A stretch of DNA of 64,000 nucleotides, taken from the NCBI GenBank assembly GCA_945862165.1, contig CAMAXI010000001.1:62001-126000 (forward strand), in the 5' to 3' direction. A program made the position numbers and the translations under genes. Below the pieces are notes generated by a model. The model worked only from the letters and a program-made list of their open reading frames with translations. It searched no databases and had not been told where the DNA came from. Shown here piece after piece: positions 9,358-17,366 of this stretch (its first letter is position 1; each line of letters opens with the position of its first letter). The stretch is from Chryseobacterium gleum (lineage in GTDB: Bacteria; Bacteroidota; Bacteroidia; Flavobacteriales_D; Crocinitomicaceae).

Positions 9358-10590
9358 ATGAAAATACTTTTTTTGACTTTAGTAAAAATTAATTCCCTAG
9401 ATGAAAGAGGTTTATACTCCGATTTGTTACGAGAGTTTAAAAATAATGGACATCAAATTTTTGTAGTCAATCCTACTGAACGAAAACACAAAAAATCTAC
9501 ATACTTAGTAGAGCAAGATGAAGTTAAAATATTACATGTTAAAACTTTCAATATTCAAAAAACAAATGTTTTAGAAAAAGGTCTTGCTACTTTAGCAATA
9601 GAAAATCAATTCTTAAAAGGGATTAAAAAATATTTTAACAATCATAAATTTGACATAATTATATATTCTACACCACCAATCACTTTCACTAAAATAATTC
9701 AATTTATAAAAAAAAGAGATAATGCTTTTGCATACCTATTATTAAAAGACATTTTCCCTCAAAATGCTGTTGATATGAAGATGATTAATTCAGGTAGTTT
9801 AATACATTCATTTTTTTTGAGAAAAGAAAAAAAATTATATCAAATCTCTGACAAAATCGGCTGTATGTCACCAGCTAATGTTGATTATATTTTGAGACAT
9901 AATGTTTATTTAAAAAAAGAAATGATTGAGGTTAATCCTAATTCTATAGATCCCCAATTTAAAGAAATTTCGAAAGAAGAAATAATTAGCTTAAGAAATC
10001 TATATAATTTACCTAAAGAAAAGAAAATTTTTGTTTACGGAGGTAACCTAGGAAAACCACAAGGTATTGATTTTATGATAGAAACAATTGAAAAAAGTAA
10101 TAATAAAAACGCTTTTTTTCTAATTGTAGGTGCTGGAACAAAATTTAAGGAAATTAAAAATTGGTTTAATAAAAATAATCCTTCAAATGCAAAATTAATA
10201 AATCTACTACCAAAAAAAGATTTTGATAATTTATTATTAGCATGCGATGTCGGTATGATTTTTTTGCACAAAGACTTTACTATACCAAATTTTCCGTCAA
10301 GATTATTATCTTACTTGGATTCGGGTCTGCCGATTATAGCAGCAACTGATATAAATTCAGATGTTGGAAAATCTATTATAGAAGCTGAATGTGGATTTTG
10401 GATTCAAAGTGGCGAAACAGAAAAAATGTTAGATATTATTGATAATATATCTTCAGATAAGTTAAATTTATCTATTTTGAAAACAAATTCAAGATTACAT
10501 ATTAATACTAACTTCAATGTTAAGAAATCTTATCAATTAATTATGAATGCTCTCTCCGATAACCGATCAAAATATCAACATGAAAAATAA
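9358..10590 (+). CDS. GT4 glycosyltransferase, WbuB-like (probable L-FucNAc transferase)
   Basis: Predicted to transfer L-FucNAc from UDP-L-FucNAc to the lipid-linked primer sugar. It is a 410-residue GT-B protein. The N-terminal domain carries IIYSTPPITFTKIIQF and LLKDIFPQNAVDM (about residues 100-142), typical of WbuB-type enzymes. The C-terminal domain has FVYGGNLGKPQGIDF (about 225-239) and the donor-site region FPSRLLSYLDSGLPIIAATD (about 312-331). Specificity is inferred from position: it follows the three FucNAc synthesis genes without a gap. Its 3' end overlaps the PIG-L gene by 11 bases. Confidence 0.85.
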   Translation: MKILFLTLVKINSLDERGLYSDLLREFKNNGHQIFVVNPTERKHKKSTYLVEQDEVKILHVKTFNIQKTNVLEKGLATLAIENQFLKGIKKYFNNHKFDIIIYSTPPITFTKIIQFIKKRDNAFAYLLLKDIFPQNAVDMKMINSGSLIHSFFLRKEKKLYQISDKIGCMSPANVDYILRHNVYLKKEMIEVNPNSIDPQFKEISKEEIISLRNLYNLPKEKKIFVYGGNLGKPQGIDFMIETIEKSNNKNAFFLIVGAGTKFKEIKNWFNKNNPSNAKLINLLPKKDFDNLLLACDVGMIFLHKDFTIPNFPSRLLSYLDSGLPIIAATDINSDVGKSIIEAECGFWIQSGETEKMLDIIDNISSDKLNLSILKTNSRLHINTNFNVKKSYQLIMNALSDNRSKYQHEK

Positions 10591-11224
10591 TGTCTTAATT
10601 ATCGCTGTTCACCCTGACGACGAAACTATTGGTTGTGGTGGTACAATTTTTCACCACAAAGAAAAGGGGGATGTAGTAAATTGCTTATTCATTACGGAAG
10701 GAAATGAAATTCAAAAAAAAACTATATCTAAATTAAAAGACTTTTATCAATTTGATAATACTTATTCTTTAGGTCTGCCGGAAATTATTTTAGATGACAT
10801 ATCACTAAGTGAAATAATACCACTCATTAGTAAAGTATTTAAAGAATCAAATGCTAATATTATTTATTTACCAAATAGGTCTGACCCTCACTCCGATCAT
10901 AGAAAAACTTTTGATGCTTGCCAAGCATGTATAAAATCCTTTAGATATCCCTCAGTAAAAAAAGTAATGATGATTGATGTAATTTCAGAAACAGATTTTG
11001 CTCCAGCATTACCCGAAAATATTTTTATACCGCATGTTTTTGTGGACATAAGTAATTATATGGATAAAAAGATTCATGCATTAAATTTTTTTAAATCTGA
11101 ATTATTTGAAGCTCCTTTTACAAGAAGCATTGATACAATGAAAGCTTATAATCGTTATAGAGGAAGCCAAATAAATGTTATGTATGCTGAATCTTTTATG
11201 TTACTCAAAGAAATTATTAATTAA
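10580..11224 (+). CDS. PIG-L family zinc deacetylase
   Basis: Probable zinc-dependent N-deacetylase removing an acetyl group from an amino sugar. Zinc-binding signatures are HPDDE at residues 11-15 and PHSDHRK near residue 106. VFVDISNYMDKKIHAL is the family region before the C-terminal helix. I choose Met at 10580 (214 residues): it puts HPDDE at the usual distance from the N-terminus and leaves an 11-base overlap with the preceding gene. An in-frame ATG at 10547 would add 11 unconserved residues. It overlaps the formyltransferase start by one base, so the two are likely translationally coupled and act on the same sugar. Confidence 0.88.
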   Translation: MKNNVLIIAVHPDDETIGCGGTIFHHKEKGDVVNCLFITEGNEIQKKTISKLKDFYQFDNTYSLGLPEIILDDISLSEIIPLISKVFKESNANIIYLPNRSDPHSDHRKTFDACQACIKSFRYPSVKKVMMIDVISETDFAPALPENIFIPHVFVDISNYMDKKIHALNFFKSELFEAPFTRSIDTMKAYNRYRGSQINVMYAESFMLLKEIIN

Positions 11225-12081
11225 TGGAAAATATTAATGTAATTTTTATAGGTGGACTTACAAATGGTAAAATTGTGTTTGATTATCTAAACACAAATAA
11301 ATTTGTTAATCTTTCGCTTGTAATCACTTATCCGAATGATTCAGATAAACCAAGACATATAAATTTTCCTGATGAAAATTATATAATTAAAGATGAAAAT
11401 GCTAACAACTATATTGAAACAATTCTAAAATTAAAACCTAATCTTATTATTGTGGCTGGATGGTCCGAATTATTAGATAATAAAATTTTATCATCACCTA
11501 ATATGGGAGTAATTGGTTTTCATCCTTCAAAATTACCATCAGACAGAGGGAGGTCAGTCATTGCTTGGCAAATCGAAGATGGATACACTGAAACAGCCTT
11601 AACTATGTTTTATTATAACGACATTCCTGATGGCGGAGAAATAATTGGACAAAGTTTAATAACAATTGAAGATAATGATTATGTAAATGACATACTTGAT
11701 AAAGTAGATAAAGCAACCACTAACTTAATTAAAGCTTATTTTCCATTGATTAGGTTGGGAAAAGCTCCAAAAATGCCACAATCTATTAATGAAGGAAACT
11801 TTAGAAGGTTAAGAACAGAAGAAGATTCATTTATTTTTTGGAATTCAAATATGGATATTATATACAATAAAATTAGAGCAATTTCATATCCATATCCAGG
11901 AGCAATTACTTATGTAAATGACAGAAAAATAAAAATATTCGAAGCAAAAAAAATAAAAGATTTTCCATTTGGAAATGAATTAAAAACTGGTCAAACAGTA
12001 TGCAAACTATATGATGGAAGCTTCATTCTAAGATGTAAAGATGGTTTCATCAATATAACTAAATATTCAAATTATGAATAA
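11224..12081 (+). CDS. formyltransferase-family protein (sugar N-formyltransferase candidate)
   Basis: Probable N10-formyl-tetrahydrofolate-dependent enzyme that formylates an amino group of a nucleotide sugar. The 285-residue protein starts with a Rossmann-type strand. The Formyl_trans_N core is around residues 75-145: GVIGFHPSKLPSDRGRS carries the catalytic-type His, and DIPDGGEIIGQ the Asp of the NxH...D triad. Where methionyl-tRNA formyltransferases read NxH, this reads GFH, so the usual Asn appears replaced by Gly in my hand alignment. A C-terminal Fmt-like domain follows (PYPGAITYVNDRKIKIFEA). It overlaps the PIG-L gene by one base and the acetyltransferase by eight. Confidence 0.85.
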   Translation: MENINVIFIGGLTNGKIVFDYLNTNKFVNLSLVITYPNDSDKPRHINFPDENYIIKDENANNYIETILKLKPNLIIVAGWSELLDNKILSSPNMGVIGFHPSKLPSDRGRSVIAWQIEDGYTETALTMFYYNDIPDGGEIIGQSLITIEDNDYVNDILDKVDKATTNLIKAYFPLIRLGKAPKMPQSINEGNFRRLRTEEDSFIFWNSNMDIIYNKIRAISYPYPGAITYVNDRKIKIFEAKKIKDFPFGNELKTGQTVCKLYDGSFILRCKDGFINITKYSNYE

Positions 12082-12706
12082 AAATTCTTTAGTAGTAATT
12101 GGTGGTGGTGGACATGCATTAAGTATAATTTCTATGGTTAATGAAGATGAGGAAAATAAAATAATTGGATACACAGATTTGGAAAACAAAGGTATTATAC
12201 TAGGTGCAAACTACTTAGGTAATGAACATATTCTTAATCCAAATAATTACCCCCATTTACTGATGGGAATTTCATATACTAAATCACCAGTAGACAGAGA
12301 ACTAAGAAATAACTTAACAAATTCACTTCTAAATAAAGGATTTAAATTTCCTTCGATTATTTCTAAAGACTCAATTCTATCGCATGATATTAGAATAAAA
12401 CAAGGAACAATTGTATTTAAAGGTGTCATTATCAATACCTCAACAGAAATCGGTGAACATGCAATAATTAATACGGGGTCAGTAATTGAACATGGATGTA
12501 AAATAGGTAACCAATTTTTTCTTGGACCAAAAGCAGTAATATGTGGTGATGTAAGTATAGGAGACAATGTATTCATAGGAGCCGGAGCTATAATAAAAGA
12601 TTCTGTTAAAATTTGTGACAACGTTGTTATTGGTATGGGAGCTATTGTTTTAAAAAATATTAATGCTCCAGGAGTATATTTTGGAAATCCAATAAAAAAA
12701 ATTTAA
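12074..12706 (+). CDS. NeuD/PglD-like sugar N- or O-acetyltransferase
   Basis: Probable acetyl-CoA-dependent acetyltransferase acting on a UDP-4-amino-4,6-dideoxy sugar. The 210-residue protein has the PglD layout: an N-terminal sugar-nucleotide domain (LVVIGGGGHALSIISMV, residues 6-22) and a C-terminal left-handed beta-helix. The helix includes TSTEIGEHAIINTGSVIEHG (about 118-137; His at the catalytic-type position), KICDNVVIGMGAIVLKN, and the ending GVYFGNPIKKI. It precedes the aminotransferase that would supply the 4-amino group. The acyl group may not be acetyl, because related enzymes can carry other acyl donors. Confidence 0.88.
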   Translation: MNKNSLVVIGGGGHALSIISMVNEDEENKIIGYTDLENKGIILGANYLGNEHILNPNNYPHLLMGISYTKSPVDRELRNNLTNSLLNKGFKFPSIISKDSILSHDIRIKQGTIVFKGVIINTSTEIGEHAIINTGSVIEHGCKIGNQFFLGPKAVICGDVSIGDNVFIGAGAIIKDSVKICDNVVIGMGAIVLKNINAPGVYFGNPIKKI

Positions 12707-12718
12707 TAAAATTAAAAT

Positions 12719-13870
12719 ATGATTCCTTTATCAGTTCCATACCTTAATGGTAATGAATGGAAATATGTCAAAGATTGTTTAGATACCGGATGGATATCCT
12801 CTGCCGGTTCTTATGTCAATCAATTTGAAGAACAAATAGCCGATTTTGTAGGTGCTAAGTATGGTATTGCATGTATGAATGGAACTGTAGGACTTCACAT
12901 AGCTCAAATTCTTGCAGGAGTGACAAGCGAAGATTATGTTATTGCTCCTAACGTAACTTTCATAGCAACCTTAAATGCAATAAAATATACTTGTGCAACT
13001 CCTATATTAATAGATATTGATCCTAAAAGTTGGCAAATGGATTTAGATTTATTGGAATCTTTTTTAAAGCATAATACTATCATCAAAGAATCAGAAGGTA
13101 TTCTTCACTCCTACCATAAAACAACAAACAAACGTATCAAAGCAATTATGCCAGTACATGTACTAGGAAATATAGGAGATATGAAGAAGTTGATGCAAAT
13201 TGCTGCCAAATTTCATTTAGATGTTATTGAAGATAGTACAGAAGCTTTAGGATCCTATTTTCAGAAAAAACATGCTGGTAGTTTTGGGAAATTTGGGGTT
13301 TTTAGTTTTAATGGAAATAAAATTATTTCTACCGGCGGTGGAGGTGTAATTGTTACGGATGATGAAGAATTAGCAAAAAAAGCCAAGCATTTAACAACGC
13401 AAGCAAAAATTAGTGTGATGGAATATATCCATGACGAAGTTGGTTACAATTATCGTTTAGTTAATGTATTAGCAGCTATCGGTGTAGCTCAAATGGAGGA
13501 ATTCCCTACCCTTTTAGCGAATAAACGTAGAATGGATAACTTTTACAGAAAGCAACTTACTGGTGTTGGTGATATTGAATTTCAAGCTGTTTCTGAAGAT
13601 GTAACTGCGAATTGTTGGTTATTTACTTTTAAAACAAAGTTAATGCGACAATTAATAAGTTTTTTAAACGAAAACGGTGTACAGTCACGACCATTTTGGA
13701 TGCCTATGAATCAGTTAGAGATGTTTAAAAACGAAATTTTTGTTTCAAATGGAAATCAATCAGATAAAGTATATGCAACTTCAATAAGTATTCCTAGTTC
13801 TGCTGGAATAACGTTGGAAGAAATGGAAACTGTAGTAAACAAAATTAAATTATTTTATTCATCAAATTAA
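12719..13870 (+). CDS. DegT/DnrJ/EryC1-type PLP sugar aminotransferase (LegC/PglE-like)
   Basis: Probable PLP-dependent aminotransferase converting a UDP-4-keto-6-deoxy-N-acetylhexosamine to its 4-amino sugar. It is 383 residues long. The PLP lysine is predicted at Lys201 (FSFNGNKIISTGGGG), with VIEDSTEALGSY (about residues 169-180) supplying the Asp that contacts the pyridine nitrogen. MNGTVGLHIA (about 53-62) binds the phosphate region, and VGYNYRLVNVLAAIGVAQME is a typical family block. Its neighbours are the acetyltransferase 12 bases upstream and the 4,6-dehydratase 5 bases downstream, giving the three-enzyme order expected for a bacillosamine- or Qui2NAc4NAc-type sugar. Confidence 0.92.
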   Translation: MIPLSVPYLNGNEWKYVKDCLDTGWISSAGSYVNQFEEQIADFVGAKYGIACMNGTVGLHIAQILAGVTSEDYVIAPNVTFIATLNAIKYTCATPILIDIDPKSWQMDLDLLESFLKHNTIIKESEGILHSYHKTTNKRIKAIMPVHVLGNIGDMKKLMQIAAKFHLDVIEDSTEALGSYFQKKHAGSFGKFGVFSFNGNKIISTGGGGVIVTDDEELAKKAKHLTTQAKISVMEYIHDEVGYNYRLVNVLAAIGVAQMEEFPTLLANKRRMDNFYRKQLTGVGDIEFQAVSEDVTANCWLFTFKTKLMRQLISFLNENGVQSRPFWMPMNQLEMFKNEIFVSNGNQSDKVYATSISIPSSAGITLEEMETVVNKIKLFYSSN

Positions 13871-13875
13871 TTCTT

Positions 13876-15087
13876 ATGAACATTATTGATATACCTAAAT
13901 TCATTAACGAATACATCACTAAAAGATCGATTAGTTTATTTGCATCAGATATTGAAAAGTATTCATCGCAATTAACTGAAAAAATAGAAGGTAAAAACGT
14001 GCTAGTAATTGGAGGTGCTGGAACAATAGGCAGTTCATATATAAAAGCTGTTCTAAAGTTTAAACCTGCAAAATTAGTGGTTGTTGATATCAACGAAAAT
14101 GGTTTAACAGAACTTACACGCGATTTAAGAAGTACTCCAAATCAATACGTACCGGAAGAATATATTACCTATCCAATGAGTTTTGGAGATCCCGTTTTCG
14201 AGAAAATGTTTCTAGCTAACGGGCCTTTTGAAATTGTCGCAAATTTTGCTGCTCACAAGCATGTAAGAAGTGAAAAAGATCAGTTTTCAATTGAAGCAAT
14301 GATAGAAAACAATGTATTTAAAGCAAAAACATTTCTAGATTTATTACTTAAAAACAAACCTGAACATTTTTTCTGTGTTTCTACAGATAAAGCTGCAAAT
14401 CCAGTTAATGTGATGGGAGCTTCTAAGAAGTTAATGGAAGAAGTAATTATGGCCTACAGTTCAGAAATACAAATAACAACTGCTCGATTTGCAAATGTTG
14501 CTTTTTCGAATGGATCTTTATTAGCAGGTTATGTGGAACGTTTGTTTAAAAATCAACCAATATCATGTCCTTCAGATGTAAAACGTTTTTTTGTTTCTCC
14601 TGAAGAAAGTGGACAAATTTGCATGTTAGCATGTATGCTAGGTAAAAGTGGAGAAATATTTTTCCCGAAGCTTGAGGAGGAAGAACAAGTTTATTTTAAA
14701 GCAATTACAGAAGATTTTTTTAAAGTTTCTAATAGAAAAATTACACTTTGTAACTCAGAAGAGGAAGCAAGAAATTTGGCGTATAAATTAATGGAAAATG
14801 ATTCGTATCCGGTCTATTTTTTCGATTCAGATACCTCTGGTGAAAAATTGTACGAAGAATTTTACACAGATATTGACGAAGTTGATTTAAACCAGTTTGA
14901 AAGTTTAGGAGTTATTAAAAATGCACGTAAACTTCCATTGAATCAAATTGAAAATTGTATTTTTGATTTAAAAAATTTGATGCACTCAGGCGATTATGAT
15001 AAACAATTAATCGTCGATAGTTTACAAAAATACATTCCAGATTTTCAGCATATTGAAACAGGAAAGAGTTTAGACCAAAAAATGTAA
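13876..15087 (+). CDS. UDP-GlcNAc 4,6-dehydratase (FlaA1/PglF-like, soluble)
   Basis: Predicted to make UDP-4-keto-6-deoxy-GlcNAc, the substrate of the neighbouring aminotransferase. The 403-residue polysaccharide-biosynthesis (CapD/FlaA1) type dehydratase has NAD(P) motif GGAGTIG at residues 46-52, STDKA at 169-173, and Met180 in place of the classical Tyr with Lys184 (MGASK), as in PglF. RFANVAFSNGSLLAGYVERL is the substrate loop and FDSDTSGEKLYEEF the C-terminal signature. It lacks the N-terminal membrane domain of PglF. It differs from the CapE-like protein at 5637, so two separate 4,6-dehydratase routes exist in this locus. Confidence 0.92.
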   Translation: MNIIDIPKFINEYITKRSISLFASDIEKYSSQLTEKIEGKNVLVIGGAGTIGSSYIKAVLKFKPAKLVVVDINENGLTELTRDLRSTPNQYVPEEYITYPMSFGDPVFEKMFLANGPFEIVANFAAHKHVRSEKDQFSIEAMIENNVFKAKTFLDLLLKNKPEHFFCVSTDKAANPVNVMGASKKLMEEVIMAYSSEIQITTARFANVAFSNGSLLAGYVERLFKNQPISCPSDVKRFFVSPEESGQICMLACMLGKSGEIFFPKLEEEEQVYFKAITEDFFKVSNRKITLCNSEEEARNLAYKLMENDSYPVYFFDSDTSGEKLYEEFYTDIDEVDLNQFESLGVIKNARKLPLNQIENCIFDLKNLMHSGDYDKQLIVDSLQKYIPDFQHIETGKSLDQKM

Positions 15088-15092
15088 TTTTT

Positions 15093-15764
15093 ATGTATTT
15101 AATATTTAAAAGATTTTGTGATATTTTACTTTCATCCATCCTATTAATTATTTTATCTCCTTTATTGATTCCTATCATAATTGGTTTAAAGTTAACTGGA
15201 GAAGGTTATATTTTCTACAAGCAAGAACGAATAGGATATCAAAATAAAAAATTTAATATTCTTAAGTTTGCTACTATGCTCAAAGACAGTCCGAACATGG
15301 CTGGAGGTGTTATTACAACAAAAAAAGACCCTCGTATAACACCAATGGGTGGATTTTTAAGAAAAAGTAAAATAAATGAGTTACCACAACTATTCAATAT
15401 TTTTTTGGGAGATATGAGTTTTGTTGGACCAAGACCAGTAATGGCTATCAGTTTTAATGCGTATCCTTCTGAAGTCCAATCTGTAATTTACAAGATAAAA
15501 CCTGGTTTAACAGGAATTGGTTCTATTATTTTTCGTGATGAAGAGGAATTGATAACGAGTATAAAAAATAAAGGAGAAGATACTTGGGGATTTTACACTA
15601 ATAAAATTTACCCTTTTAAAGGTGAGGTTGAACAATGGTACCAAGCTAATTTTAGTTTTATAGTAGATTTTAAAATAATCTTTATAACTGCTTTTGTAAT
15701 AGTTTTTCCAACTAGCACTATTGTTTATGAGAGTTTTAAAACATTACCTAAAAGAAAATTCTAA
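15093..15764 (+). CDS. PglC-like phosphoglycosyl transferase with altered catalytic dyad
   Basis: Small monotopic phosphoglycosyl transferase (223 residues) expected to load a sugar phosphate on undecaprenyl phosphate. One N-terminal re-entrant/membrane segment is at about residues 8-34. The core includes KQERIGYQNKKFNILKFATM and GDMSFVGPRPV. The motif that normally reads xDELPQ is KINELPQ: the residue expected to be the nucleophilic Asp is Asn95 (codon at 15375-15377), followed by Glu96. A further acidic run, RDEEE, is at 148-152. It closes the second sugar module, 5 bases after the dehydratase, so its donor is probably that UDP-diamino sugar. Activity is uncertain because of Asn95. Confidence 0.88.
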   Translation: MYLIFKRFCDILLSSILLIILSPLLIPIIIGLKLTGEGYIFYKQERIGYQNKKFNILKFATMLKDSPNMAGGVITTKKDPRITPMGGFLRKSKINELPQLFNIFLGDMSFVGPRPVMAISFNAYPSEVQSVIYKIKPGLTGIGSIIFRDEEELITSIKNKGEDTWGFYTNKIYPFKGEVEQWYQANFSFIVDFKIIFITAFVIVFPTSTIVYESFKTLPKRKF

Positions 15765-15808
15765 TTTAAATTTATAATTAATCAAAATATTAATTCAAAT
15801 TAAAGATA

Positions 15809-15816
15809 TATATTTG
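15809..15816 (+). promoter_or_regulatory. Bacteroidota -7 promoter element before the second phosphoglycosyl transferase
   Basis: TATATTTG matches TAnnTTTG exactly. Transcription would start near 15823, about 10 bases before the GTG start at 15834. No clear TTTG is seen at -33. It suggests that priming/export genes from 15834 onward have their own promoter. Confidence 0.55.
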
Positions 15817-15833
15817 CACTCAAAATAACTAGA

Positions 15834-17264
15834 GTGAAATATTCAACAGGAATTATAGTTAAGTTAACTAAGTATAATAAGAATGTTATATTTATTTCTG
15901 ATTTTCTTATTTTAAATTTTTGTTTTTTTTTAGCTAAAATCATTACAGTAGATTTTTTCGGGACTTCCTATCAAATACCAGACAATTTATTTCCTTTTAT
16001 ATTATATTCAAATCTAATTTGGCTATTGTTATCAAGAGTATTTGGCACATATTCAATCATGAGATTTGATAATGCTGCAAAAACACTTTCTAGAACATTC
16101 AAAATAATTATTGTATACCTCCTTATTTTATATCTAGATATATTTTTTCTACGATATGTTAAAATTTCTCCTTTTTATATTATAAATTACTCCATATGTT
16201 TTACACTTATCTACATATTAATTAGAGTATTACAGATTTATTCTCTTAAGTCCCTACGAAAAAAAGGAGTCAATAATAAGAAAGTAATTATTATTGGTCT
16301 TAATAAAAACACATTAGATCTTTATACTACTTTAAATAGCGAATTATCATTTGGATATAAAATACTAGGTTTTTTTGCTGATTCAGATGAAAAATATCCA
16401 CAGGATAAACAAATAATTAATATTTTGGGTACATATGATGATATTTTTACCTATTGTGAATTAAATCATGTAGATGAAATGTATTTTTCAACTGAAAAGC
16501 ATGAACAATCAGCAATTAAAAAAATAATTAAATTTTGTGACTCAAACTTTATTCGTTTCAAAATTGTACCAAATTTTGAAAAAGAAAATATTTTCAATAG
16601 TAAATTATCAATCGACTTTTACGGAGATAATCCAATTTTAGTCTTAAGAAAAGAACCATTAGAAAAACAAACAAATATTATACTTAAAAGAGTGTTTGAC
16701 TTATTCTTTTCTCTTTTTGTTATTTTAATTTTATATCCTATAATTTTTCCAGCCGTTATAATAATACAAAAATTAACGTCTAAAGGACCAGTTTTTTTTA
16801 TTCAAAAGAGATCCGGTCAAGACAATAGGGTTTTTAACTGTATTAAGTTTAGAACTATGTTCATTGATGAATCAAATAATATAATTGGCACTCAAAAAAA
16901 TGATCCAAGAATAACGCCGTTTGGTAAATTTTTAAGAAAATCTAGAATAGATGAATTACCTCAATTTATAAACGTTTTCAAAGGAGATATGTCTGTTGTA
17001 GGTCCAAGACCTCACATGTTAAAACATACAGAAGAATATTCAAAGATTGTAGACGAATTTTTGGTGCGTCATTTTGTAAAACCTGGAATCACTGGTTGGG
17101 CTCAAGCTACTGGCTATATAGATGAAAGTAAAAAGTTACAGGAAATGAAAGACAAAGTAAAAAAAGATATTTGGTATATTGAAAATTGGTCGTTTGTTTT
17201 AGATATAAAAATAATAATGCTTACTGTATTTAAAATCTGCTCAAAAGATAAAAATGCCTATTAA
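15834..17264 (+). CDS. undecaprenyl-phosphate sugar phosphotransferase (WcaJ/WbaP-like)
   Basis: Large phosphoglycosyl transferase of 476 residues that starts glycan assembly by transferring a hexose-1-phosphate to undecaprenyl phosphate. Four hydrophobic N-terminal segments (about residues 18-125) are followed by a Rossmann-like middle domain (KKVIIIGLNKNTLDLYTTL). A further membrane segment (about 285-305) precedes the catalytic domain with an intact Asp373-Glu374 dyad (SRIDELPQ), GDMSVVGPRPH and KPGITGWAQATGY. The start is GTG at 15834, just downstream of a TATATTTG element. The intact dyad contrasts with the PglC-like protein immediately upstream. Confidence 0.9.
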   Translation: MKYSTGIIVKLTKYNKNVIFISDFLILNFCFFLAKIITVDFFGTSYQIPDNLFPFILYSNLIWLLLSRVFGTYSIMRFDNAAKTLSRTFKIIIVYLLILYLDIFFLRYVKISPFYIINYSICFTLIYILIRVLQIYSLKSLRKKGVNNKKVIIIGLNKNTLDLYTTLNSELSFGYKILGFFADSDEKYPQDKQIINILGTYDDIFTYCELNHVDEMYFSTEKHEQSAIKKIIKFCDSNFIRFKIVPNFEKENIFNSKLSIDFYGDNPILVLRKEPLEKQTNIILKRVFDLFFSLFVILILYPIIFPAVIIIQKLTSKGPVFFIQKRSGQDNRVFNCIKFRTMFIDESNNIIGTQKNDPRITPFGKFLRKSRIDELPQFINVFKGDMSVVGPRPHMLKHTEEYSKIVDEFLVRHFVKPGITGWAQATGYIDESKKLQEMKDKVKKDIWYIENWSFVLDIKIIMLTVFKICSKDKNAY

Positions 17265-17323
17265 ATAATTAATTTTAGAATACTAAATCTATTTTTGTGT
17301 AATACAATCTAATATTTAATTAC

Positions 17324-17331
17324 TAATTTTG
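17324..17331 (+). promoter_or_regulatory. Bacteroidota -7 promoter element before the export lipoprotein
   Basis: TAATTTTG matches TAnnTTTG. A TTTG at 17294-17297 lies 26 bases upstream, somewhat further than the usual 17-23. The predicted transcript would start near 17338 with a leader of about 29 bases. Confidence 0.5.
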
Positions 17332-17366
17332 CAAATCAATAAATCAAATTATAAAAAACAATAAAT

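Noticed and set aside
10547-10579. Upstream ATG for the PIG-L gene
   Set aside because: It adds residues not typical of the family and a longer overlap; ATG 10580 places HPDDE at the normal position.
12247-12621. 124-codon frame opposite the NeuD-like gene
   Set aside because: Antisense shadow of the hexapeptide-repeat coding sequence; no supporting features.
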